From contig BDSI01000046.1 in assembly GCA_003117195.1 (NCBI GenBank), positions 714,713 to 778,712 of the forward strand: a stretch of 64,000 nt of DNA, in the 5' to 3' direction. The position numbers were made by a program, and so were the translations under genes. Below the pieces are notes generated by a model that was not told where the DNA came from, did not search any database, and saw nothing but the letters and a program-made list of their open reading frames with translations. Numbering within the stretch: the first letter of the stretch is position 1; every line of letters starts with the position of its first letter. Positions 10,113 through 18,841 of this stretch are shown here, in pieces. Origin of the DNA: Eudorina sp. 2006-703-Eu-15 (Eukaryota > Chlorophyta > Chlorophyceae > Chlamydomonadales > Volvocaceae).

Positions 10113-10511
10113 GTGATGGCGTGCGGGCACGCACCACGGGTGGCGGCGTTGGCGGCAGCCGCCGCCGCCGCGGAACGGGCCAGGGTGGCGGCAGCCGAAG
10201 TCGCCGCACGGGCCGTCGCAGCAGCGCAGGCCGCGGCCGCGGTGGCCAGGGCAGCAGCAGAGGAGGCGGCAGAGGCGGGGGCGGAGGAGCCGCCCGCCCG
10301 CCGGGTCGCCCCGCGCCGCGCTGAGCCCGCGGCCAGCATCTCCCCGCCGCGGCTTGACGGCCCACGCCGTCCGGGCGCCGAGCCCGCCGAGGCACCCGAG
10401 CGGGCAGGTCAGCGGCGTCCCAGGCCGGCGGCACATACGGTGGAGGACAGCTCTAGCGCCGACACCGCCGCAGATTTCAGTGTCGAGGCGTCGAGGAGCC
10501 CCCCGGGCTAA
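10113..10511 (+). CDS. Alanine-rich ORF, function unknown
   Basis: This 132-codon frame is dominated by Ala, Glu and Arg in its first half, as in a helical or coiled-coil segment, and by Pro/Arg in its second half. GC-rich DNA readily gives such frames, so it may be spurious. It overlaps the next ORF in another frame and no domain is recognised. Confidence 0.25.
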   Translation: MMACGHAPRVAALAAAAAAAERARVAAAEVAARAVAAAQAAAAVARAAAEEAAEAGAEEPPARRVAPRRAEPAASISPPRLDGPRRPGAEPAEAPERAGQRRPRPAAHTVEDSSSADTAADFSVEASRSPPG

Positions 10512-11352
10512 CCTGCGCCAGCACTGGCACCAGTTAGTCGCGAGGATCATCCCGATGAAGGTTCAGCGGGGCGCCACATGCGGCGACGAAACCCACCAGA
10601 ACAGCGTCGCGCGGCTGGTGGGGAAGGTCGGGGAGGCCTATGTGCATCTGCAGAAGGCCAGCAACGGAGGCCGGCCTTTCGGAGAGCGGTCGGCAGTCGA
10701 AGCCGCGGCCGGCGCCATAGCCGCGAACGGCCGGCAGCATTTTGACCAGATCCGCGAGACGCTGGCCAGGCTCTTAACCAAGATCGGCGGCCGGCCGCTC
10801 GTGGGGCCGCTGCGGGAGGCCCTGGCAATCTTCGACGCAGAGGCCGAGAGTTGGCACACCCGGGTTCGTGCGGCGGGGACGGCGGGCCGGCCGGGCTGGG
10901 CCGGCCGTAACGCACCCCCGCACCGGGTCGCCCGCCTGCAGGCCATGACCACAGATTCGGGACTGCCCCCGCCGCTGGTCAGCCCGCCGGCCAGCCCCCT
11001 GTCGCCCGCTCGGAGGCGTGTGGTGATGTGCATCCACCGGGAGCAGCGGGGGTGGGAGGCGGGCACCCCACGGGGGATGGCGGCAGGCCACAGCCACCCG
11101 CTAACGACAGGCGTAGTGTCGCGACGCCTGGACGAGACCCCCTTCGACGTGGCAGTACTGACTTGGGACGGTTTCCTGATGGGCGCTAAGGGCGGACACG
11201 CGACACGGGATGGCCAAGTGCGGGGCATGTGCTGCGAACGGGGGGCGGGGGAGAGGGTACCAGGCAATGGGGGACGCGAAGGAGAGGGGTGGCGGATCGG
11301 AGGGGGGGGCAGCGGGGACGGGGCGACCCAGGACAGGGCAGGACACTTCTGA
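10354..11352 (+). CDS. Hypothetical 332-codon ORF
   Basis: The middle part (about 10540-10860) reads like a real helical protein (QNSVARLVGKVGEAYVHLQ, FDQIRETLARLL, LREALAIFDAEAESW). The ends are low-complexity Gly/Arg/Pro. It shares its frame with the ORF at 11374 across a single TGA, so the two may be one broken protein, perhaps encoded by the element that carries the tyrosine recombinase on the other strand. No family is recognised. Confidence 0.4.
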   Translation: MTAHAVRAPSPPRHPSGQVSGVPGRRHIRWRTALAPTPPQISVSRRRGAPRANLRQHWHQLVARIIPMKVQRGATCGDETHQNSVARLVGKVGEAYVHLQKASNGGRPFGERSAVEAAAGAIAANGRQHFDQIRETLARLLTKIGGRPLVGPLREALAIFDAEAESWHTRVRAAGTAGRPGWAGRNAPPHRVARLQAMTTDSGLPPPLVSPPASPLSPARRRVVMCIHREQRGWEAGTPRGMAAGHSHPLTTGVVSRRLDETPFDVAVLTWDGFLMGAKGGHATRDGQVRGMCCERGAGERVPGNGGREGEGWRIGGGGSGDGATQDRAGHF

Positions 11353-11373
11353 GCTTGCCCACTCCTGCTACTC

Positions 11374-11823
11374 ATGTCTCAGGGCGTAGCGGAGGACTGG
11401 GACGGACCACCAAATGCGTACCCGTACGCCATCATTGATGACACCATGGTCATCACGGACCCGACCCACTGGTACGACCCCGACGCCGACTTATCCCTCC
11501 CGGTGCGGGGCTCGCGGCTACGTATGGCACGGCGCGTGGTTCAGGACCGCTGGAGCGCGTATCACCTGGAAGACCAGGTCCGGGCAGCGTGGGACCGCCT
11601 GGGGCCCCCACCGGGCGTAACGCGCCGCCGCTACTACAATTGCATCATGATCATGGGTTGGCAACACGGAGTGGGCACGGGGGTGGTAGATTATGTGGCT
11701 GGCCACTACGCCGATTGGCCAGCGCTGCCGTCGTACGCCTTCTACTACCGGTGGACCCGGACGGCCTTCTGGGTTAACGTCACCCAGCTCCCGCACCTCC
11801 CGCTGGGGCATGGGTCCGCCTGA
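11374..11823 (+). CDS. Hypothetical 149-codon ORF, aromatic-rich
   Basis: Rich in Trp and Tyr (HWYDPDADLSLP, RRRYYNCIMIMGWQHG, FYYRWTRTAFW) with a normal amino acid mix, so it looks like genuine protein sequence. It is in frame with 10354-11352. After its stop a different frame continues with plausible residues to about 11938, which suggests a frameshift. No domain is recognised. Confidence 0.45.
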   Translation: MSQGVAEDWDGPPNAYPYAIIDDTMVITDPTHWYDPDADLSLPVRGSRLRMARRVVQDRWSAYHLEDQVRAAWDRLGPPPGVTRRRYYNCIMIMGWQHGVGTGVVDYVAGHYADWPALPSYAFYYRWTRTAFWVNVTQLPHLPLGHGSA

Positions 11824-12250
11824 GCGAGGCCCCGGCCGAGGGGTACGGGCCCGATGACTGCTTGCGGCTGCTGGCACGGGCCCTGCACGAGACGCATCTC
11901 TCCGGAGTGGACGGTCGGCGGGGTCTGGAACCGGCTTAGCGTCGTTGCCGTTCAGAGAACGGGGTGGTGTGGGGGGTACCAGGGGGGTGATGCGGAGAGG
12001 TATAGAGAAGGCTCCCACGAAGGGGAAGGCCGCGTGGACGCGGGGTGTATTGGGGGCCGAACTAGGACTACAGAAGGGCCAATCGGAAGAGGAGAATATT
12101 GGCTTGTGGTTCGGTCGGCCCGCGGAAAGCCCCAATCAACTCGGCACGAGTACGGGCGGTCACACTCACGCTTTGGGAATTAGAATTCCTGAAGTGCGGT
12201 ACAAGTGTACGGGCGAGCCAGCAAAGACAACGGACGGAGGCGAGTTTAGG
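11824..12250. other. Unassigned stretch after the aromatic-rich ORF
   Basis: A frame-shifted continuation of the previous ORF seems to end near 11938. Beyond that no supported gene was seen. Confidence 0.4.
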
Positions 12251-12331
12251 GGAGAGACCTCCACGAGATCTGCCCTTTGGTAGAAAGCGTAATATTACAT
12301 GTGTAATTGTGGAAGGCCGTTACACGCGCGC
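12251..12331. repeat. 81-bp block with TAATATTAC, copy 2
   Basis: Identical to 8477-8557, with TAATATTAC at 12290-12298. Flanks differ on both sides from those of copy 1, which defines the block ends. Confidence 0.8.
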
Positions 12332-12376
12332 CCCACCCGCCCCCCCCGCGCGCTCGCCAGACCACACACCAGAGCC

Positions 12377-12965
12377 TCACACCCGGCGACGGGTACCGCC
12401 AGGCGCATCGTGCCGGTGAGGATCCAGATACCGCTTTAGAGTACCGGTGCTGCGCAGCTGGCTCAGGGTTAGCAACGAGGCGGCGTCCGAGCCCTGCTGG
12501 GCAGCATGCTGCCAAAAAAAAAATGCTGCAAAGCACCCCGGCGGAAACTATGACACGTTCCACCATCGTACAGACCCGCACCCTGCAACTGATGGCGCAA
12601 CCGGTAAGTCAAACCAGAGCTACTCATCGGGGCCTCCGCAAAACCCTGGTGGTCCCGGCGCAGAGGCCGGAAGAAGTACCCCGAGATCGGGCTACCAGGC
12701 GGGGCACCAGCCGCGACGCAGGCCTGCATGTACTCAGCCAGCGCCCGCACGAAGCAATCCTGCGGATCCGCGACTGGCTCGACCTTCACGGGAGGCGCAC
12801 GGACACCTTGATACGTTTTGGTACCCAACTGAGACAACAACAAATGGAAACCCGGCGGGTACACCGGGAGTACCGATAGCGGGAACCCGCCGTACGGCCG
12901 CCGAGGATTGGCTGGATCCCGGAAGTCGGTGACACACAGTTTCCCGCAATCATGGCCGCGGGTGG
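12377..12965 (-). pseudogene. Tyrosine recombinase C-terminal domain (DIRS- or Crypton-like)
   Basis: Read on the minus strand, the frame contains DCFVRALAEYM, then SGLTYRLRHQL and GTCHSFRRGALQH. The last has the HxxR signature of tyrosine recombinases. Past a poly(A)-tract insertion the same frame gives a C-terminal segment RSTGTLKRYLDP that supplies a candidate nucleophilic Tyr, and it ends at about 12377. The arginine-bearing first half of the domain is not seen. The element type cannot be decided, because DIRS-type RT or Crypton-specific parts are absent. Confidence 0.68.
12506..12529. mobile_element. Poly(A)-only insertion with 7-bp target duplication
   Basis: ATGCTGC (12506-12512) is repeated at 12523-12529 around C plus about 9-10 A. 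Removing it restores the recombinase frame. It looks like a retrotransposition event that copied only the tail. Confidence 0.75.
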
Positions 12966-13906
12966 TGGTGCGCCACGTTCGGCTTTGTGGGGGGGCCTCG
13001 AGGGTGCTGGGGTCTAGGGGGGCCAGTGTTGTAGGGCCTCCAGTGTAGGGCCTCCAGTGAGGGCCTCCAGTGTTGGGTTGGCGAGGGAGGGGTGTGCCTG
13101 CTTGCTGCGCCCCGCAGGGTACCAGCCCTAGACGTTTCCCTTGCTCGTGGCGTGCTCGTGCTCTGCCGGGCCGGCGTCTGTTGGCGTGGCTGGCGGAGCG
13201 GCGCCCTGTTGTGCGGCCCTGCGGTGTGCTCGTGCTCGAGACCCTACCGAGCGGCACCCGGGTTCGGCCGTGACGTGCTTGGCGCCATGGTGTGCTCGTG
13301 CCCTGGCCTCCTGTGCCTTGGGCGGCACCTCGGTGCTTTTGGGTTCGTGCGAGCCTGGGGGGTCTGTTTTTTGGGGGGTGGGGGGTTTGGGTTCCTTCGG
13401 TTGGGCGGTCTGGTGTGTCTCCTTCTGTTGGGAGTTCCAGTGTTCCCTGGGGCTGCTGCCGGTTGTTGCTTCCGTTTGTTTTCTTTGTGTCTTCTGTGGC
13501 TGCTGCAGTTGGGTGTTGCCCTGCTTCTTTGGGTAGTGTTTGCCTCGTTGCTGTGTTCTGGTTTTGTAGCTGTTTTTCTTTTCTTTTTTTTGTTTTTTGT
13601 TGTTTGTTGGTGGGTGGGTCGTCTTTGGCCTTCCGTCTCGCCTGGTGGCCTGGAGTAGGAGGTGCGGCCTTGTTGTGCCGTTTTGCCGCTTTGGGAGCTT
13701 TTCTCTCCCTCTGCCGCCCTGTCCCTGTCCCCGTCCTGTCTGTGAGGTTGGCGTTGCTTGGTTCCCTTTCCTTCTGGTTGGTGCCTCTGGGGCTCGGTTG
13801 CGGTGTGGTGGTCTTTGCTTGCCGTCTGGCCTTCTTCCCGGCTTGCTGCTTGGTCTGCTTCCGTCCCTTTGTCCTTGTAACGTCCCTCTCAGAAAAAAAA
13901 AAAAAG
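12966..13906 (+). mobile_element. LINE 3' UTR with poly(A), 5'-truncated
   Basis: Runs from GTTCGGCTTTGTGGGG through the T-rich segment to CGTCCCTCTCAG and A13. No coding part is present. Confidence 0.9.
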
Positions 13907-15617
13907 GGCTGGACAAAGGAGAAGTGGAAGGCAAGGGCATTGCCCAATACCTGCTTGGCCACGTGGACCCTGCCGACGAAGCTGAGGCCATGCCGCCGCC
14001 ACACCTGCCCGATGTTGTTCAGCCGTTGGATACGGCTGGCGTAGCACAGGTTGGCCGCCAGGGTGGTGTCAGTGGTGAGCGGTACCCCAAGGTGGCGGGG
14101 CGGCTCCTCCCCAGGGAGAGGGAATTTGGCGCCCGTTGCCTCATTCACACCCCAGACCACACGGTGGGTGCCGAGCACCAGCCCCTCGCTTTTGCTGGCA
14201 TTCTCCTTGGCGTTACTGGCCCGGCAGAAGAGCTGGACCGCTGCCTTGGCGACGGGGCCGTCCTCGTCAACGTCCCGGACCGTGAGGACAGTATCGTCGG
14301 CATGGTGCGACACGGGCGGTGCAGGCTGTCCACTGGGGAGGGTGGGCGTGCGTAGCTGGCCTGAGGCGCATAGATGGTGCAGGTACGCCGTGAGTGGCTC
14401 AAGCTGCAGGACCCAGAGGACGGGCGACAGGGTGCTGCCCTGCTCGAGGCCGTTCCGGACCGGGAACGGGGCGGACAGCTGGCCGTTGACCACAACACGG
14501 GAAGACCCATCCGACGTGAGGAGGCGGATCCACCGCTGCATGTTGGGCCCAAATCCCTTGGACTCCACCACTCGGTACAGCCACGGACGGTGGACCCGGT
14601 CGTAGGCTTTCTCAATGTCCAGGAAGAGGAGGGCCGCGGATTGCTGGGACTGTTGCACATGCTCAGCCAGGGCCAGGTGGTACAGGATGTTGTCCCGGAT
14701 ATCTCGCCCCGCGATAAAGGCTGTTTGGAGCGGGTCCACCAGGTAATCCAGGGCCGGCTGGAGGCGATTGCTGACCACCTTGCAGACGATTTTGTAGTCA
14801 CACTGCAGGAGGGTGATGGGCCGGTAGCTGCTGAGGTCCGGCCGAGGCAGGCGCTTCCCCTTATAGATGAGAGAGATGATCCCTTCACGCCAGCTGCAGC
14901 AGCGGCCGCCCCGGAGGCGACGGAGCCCTGGTGGAAGGCTTCATTGGCGGCTGCAAGGAGCGGCGGCCCCAGCTGCTCCCACAGGACACGATAAACCTCG
15001 TACGGGACACCATCCGAACCCGGGGCCTTGCAATTCTGGCATGAAGCCAGGGCCACCATGAGTTCCTCCAACTGGAGTTCCCCCTGGGCCCCTGCGCCAT
15101 CAGAGCTGTCCCGCAGGTCGTCTGGCAGTCGCCGGCGAAGGTGGCTGAGTAGCAGGTCCTGGGCAGCGGGGTCCACCTCCCCAACTCGGAACAGGCCCGT
15201 GGGGCTGTCACTGCTGTACAGCTGGCGTGGGCGGCCGTGGTGATGGTCTCACCGGCATTCGCGCTGGTCAGGGGGACTGGCTCGGGCTGCCCTGGGGCGA
15301 GCAGGTGGGTGATGGGTTCCCTGACCTTAGCCGCCCGGCCGAGCTGATGGAACCAGCCGGTGCCTTTGTCTCCATGCCGGGTGTAGGCGGCATCCAGGGC
15401 GGCATTGCGGCGGGTTGAGGCCTGGGCCACACTGTCAGCCAGCTGCTTGCAGGCACGAGCGGCGTCCAGGCTTACAGGAGAGCCAGGGGCACTGCCATGC
15501 TGGGCCGCCAGAGCTGCGGCTGCGGCCTGCTGTGCAGCACGAAGGTCGGCCACTTGTTCGCGGAGATGCTGGCGGTGGAGCTGGTCAGCCACCAGCCGCA
15601 GCCGGCCTTTGACCCAC
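13907..15617 (-). pseudogene. LINE ORF2 fragment with reverse transcriptase
   Basis: Minus-strand ORF2 from the linker before the RT to just after it. It includes RPITLLQCDYKIV, FLDIEKAYDRV, GLEQGSTLSPVL and SHHADDTVL. It is broken by a deletion near 14895 that removes about 13 bp of the PRSWREG region and shifts the frame. It is truncated at both ends by other insertions. Confidence 0.85.
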
Positions 15618-15998
15618 TACCGGGGACGATACGAACTTACCAGCACCCCCAGAAGGTGACAATGAGGCGCTTTGGCTGGCAACAGGGAAACCTCGCAATT
15701 CCCCCCGGGAGGTCCTGGGATCGACCCCAGTCACTGGCAAGTTGTCAGGGGTCTGTTTTTGGGGGGTGGGGGGTTTGGGTTCCTTCGGTTGGGCGGTCTG
15801 GTGTGTCTCCTTTGGGAGTTCCGGTGTTCCCTGGGGCTGCTGCAGGTTGTTGCTTCCGTTTGTTTGCTTTGTGTCTTCTGTGGCTGCTGCAGTTGGGTGT
15901 TGCCCTGCTTCTTTGGGTAGTGTTTGCCTCGTTGCTGTGTTCTGGTTTTGTAGCTGTTTTTCTTTTCTTTTTTTTGTTTTTTGTTGTTTGTTGGTGGG
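15618..15998 (+). mobile_element. SINE copy 5 fused to LINE 3' UTR (chimera)
   Basis: SINE sequence from TACCGGGGACG runs to GTTGTCAGGGGT at about 15753. It then continues without a gap as LINE 3' UTR (GTCTGTTTTTGGGG) to GTTGGTGGG at 15998. GGGGT is common to both parents at the switch point. Confidence 0.85.
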
Positions 15999-16346
15999 TT
16001 TTTTTTTTTTTTTTTTCTGAGAGGGACGTTACAAGGACAAAGGGACGGAAGCAGACCAAGCAGCAAGCCGGGAAGAAGGCCAGACGGCAAGCAAAGACCA
16101 CCACACCGCAACCGAGCCCCAGAGGCACCAACCAGAAGGAAAGGGAACCAAGCAACGCCAACCTCACAGACAGGACGGGGACAGGGACAGGGCGGCAGAG
16201 GGAGAGAAAAGCTCCCAAAGCGGCAAAACGGCACAACAAGGCCGCACCTCCTACTCCAGGCCACCAGGCGAGACGGAAGGCCAAAGACGACCCACCCACC
16301 AACAAACAACAAAAAACAAAAAAAAGAAAAGAAAAAACAGCTACAA
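15999..16346 (-). mobile_element. LINE 3' end fragment
   Basis: Poly(T) then CTGAGAGGGACG in reverse. It ends at ACAGCTACAAAACC, next to an expanded CTGGCC repeat. Confidence 0.9.
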
Positions 16347-16379
16347 AACCCTGGCCCTGGCCCTGGCCCTGGCCCTGGC
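16347..16379 (+). repeat. (CTGGCC) about 5 copies at a LINE-LINE junction
   Basis: Intact ORF2 copies have a single CCCTGGCTTCATG here. The hexamer expansion sits exactly at the breakpoint between an inverted LINE tail and ORF2. Confidence 0.85.
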
Positions 16380-17822
16380 TTCATGCCAGAATGGCAAGGC
16401 CCCGGGTTCGGATGGTGTCCCGTACGAGGTTTATCGTGTCCTGTGGGAGCAGCTGGGGCCGCCGCTCCTTGCAGCCGCCAATGAAGCCTTCCACCAGGGC
16501 TCCGTCGCCTCCGGGGCGGCCGCTGCTGCATCCCTGCCCCGCAGCTGGCGTGAAGGGATCATCTCTCTCATCTATAAGGGGAAGCGCCTGCCTCGGCCGG
16601 ACCTCAGCAGCTACCGGCCCATCACCCTCCTGCAGTGTGACTACAAAATCGTCTGCAAGGTGGTCAGCAATCGCCTCCAGCCGGCCCTGGATTACCTGGT
16701 GGACCCGCTCCAAACAGCCTTTATCGCGGGGCGAGATATCCGGGACAACATCCTGTACCACCTGGCCCTGGCTGAGCATGTGCAACAGTCTCAGCAATCC
16801 GCGGCCCTCCTCTTCCTGGACATTGAGAAAGCCTACGACCGGGTCCACCGTCCGTGGCTGTACCGAGTGGTGGAGTCCAAGGGATTGTGGCCCAACATGC
16901 AGCGGTGGATCCGCCTCCTCACGTCGGATGGGTCTTCCCGTGTTGTGGTCAACGGCCAGCTGTCCGCCCCGTTCCCGGTCCGGAACGGCCTCGAGCAGGG
17001 CAGCACCCTGTCGCCCGTCCTCTGGGTCCTGCAGCTTGAGCCACTCACGGCGTACCTGCACCATCTATGCGCCTCAGGCCAGCTACGCACGCCCACCCTC
17101 CCCAGTGGACAGCCTGCACCGCCCGTGTCGCACCATGCTGACGATACTGTCCTCACGGTCCGGGACGTTGACGAGGACGGCCCCGTCGCCAAAGCAGCGG
17201 TCCAGCTCTTCTGCCGGGCCAGTAACGCCAAGGAGAATGCCAGCAAAAGCAAGGGGCTGGTGCTCGGCACCCACCGTGTGGTTTGGGGTGTGAATGAGGC
17301 AACGGGCGCCAAAATCCCTCTCCCTGGGGAGGAGCCGCCCCGCCACCTTGGGGTACCGCTCACCACTGACACCACCCTGGCGGCCAACCTGTGCTACGCC
17401 AGCCGTATCCAACGGCTGAACAACATCGGGCAGGTGTGGCGGCGGCATGGCCTCAGCTTCGTCGGCAGGGTCCACGTGGCCAAGCAGGTCTTGGGCAATG
17501 CCCTTGCCTTCCACTTCTCCTTTGTCCAGCCCTCCCCACCCCAGCTGGCAGCGCTGCGGAAGTGCATCGACGGCTTCACAGCCTGGTCGTTGCTGCCTGA
17601 AGATGCTACCCTGGTGTGCAATGGTCGTGCACTGCTGAAGCCGGATCCAGTGGTGGCATACCAAGACCACGAGTGTGGCGGGGTTGGTCACATTGACCTT
17701 GACTCCTTCCTTGCAGCGCTGCATGGCAAGACCCTGGCGCAGTTAGCCCAACCAGGCCGGCAGCCCTGGAAGCTGATCATGCGCTCCCTCTTCGCTAACT
17801 GGGCCCCCCGGGGGACCGCCGG
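16374..17822 (+). pseudogene. LINE-A ORF2, first part: reverse transcriptase
   Basis: Starts in the NGKAPGSDGVPYEVYR segment before RT and covers all RT blocks: REGIISLIYKGKR, FIAGRDIRDN, FLDIEKAYDRVHRPW, NGLEQGSTLSPVL, and HADD at about 17131-17142. It then covers the thumb region. It is interrupted at 17822 by LINE-B and resumes at 23638. The frame is open here, so this part could encode protein, but the endonuclease is missing and the element is dead. Confidence 0.88.
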
Positions 17823-18841
17823 CTTTTTTTTTTTTTTTTTTTTTTTCTGAGAGGGACGTTACAAGGACAAAGGGACGGAAGCAGACCAAGCAGCAAGCCG
17901 GGAAGAAGGCCAGACGGCAAGCAAAGACCACCACACCGCAACCGAGCCCCAGAGGCACCAACCAGAAGGAAAGGGAACCAAGCAACGCCAACCTCACAGA
18001 CAGGACGGGGACAGGGACAGGGCGGCAGAGGGAGAGAAAAGCTCCCAAAGCGGCAAAACGGCACAACAAGGCCGCACCTCCTACTCCAGGCCACCAGGAG
18101 AAACGGAAGGCCAAAGACGACCCACCCACCAACAAACAACAAAAAACAAAAAAAGAAAAGAAGAAACAGCTACAAAACCAGAACACAGCAACGAGGCAAA
18201 CACTACCCAAAGAAGCAGGGCAACACCCAACTGCAGCAGCCACAGAAGACACAAAGCAAACAACGGAAGCAACAACCTGCAGCAGCCCCAGAGAACACCG
18301 GAACTCTCAACAGAAGGAGACACACCAGACCGCCCAACAGAAGGAACCCAAACCCCCCACCCCCCAAAAACAGACCCCCCAGGCTCGCACGAACCCAAAA
18401 GCACCGAGGTGCCGCCCAAGGCACAGGAGGCCAGGGCACGAGCACACCAAGGCGCCAAGCACGTCACGGCCGAACCCGGGTGCCGCTCGGTAGGGCCTCG
18501 AGCACGAGCACACCGCAGGGCCGCACAACAGGGCGCCGCTCCACCAGCCACGCCAACAGACGCCGGCCCGGCAGAGCACGAGCACGCCACGAGCAAGGGA
18601 AACGTCCAGGGCTGGTACCCTGCGGGGCGCAGCAAGCAGGAACACCCCTCCCTCGCCAACCCAACACTGGAGGCCCTTACCCCTACAACACTGGCCCCCC
18701 TAGACCCCAGCACCCTCGAGGCCCCCCCACAAAGCCGAACTGAAACCCCCTGTCACTTCTGCCCTACACAAACCGGAAACGGCTCACACAACAAACCCCC
18801 CTGAGCTGGGCTGAGCTGATGCTGTAGCTGCGAGCTGAAAA
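17823..18841 (-). mobile_element. LINE-B 3' UTR and tail
   Basis: Reverse complement of the roughly 1-kb family 3' UTR, with a T23 run at the + strand left end. It is contiguous with the ORF2 of LINE-B. LINE-B is inserted within LINE-A at ACCGCCGG. Confidence 0.92.

Noticed and set aside
12469..14778. A 769-codon minus-strand frame joining RT, LINE UTR and tyrosine recombinase
   Set aside because: It is an accidental fusion across three separate insertions. The parts are annotated separately.
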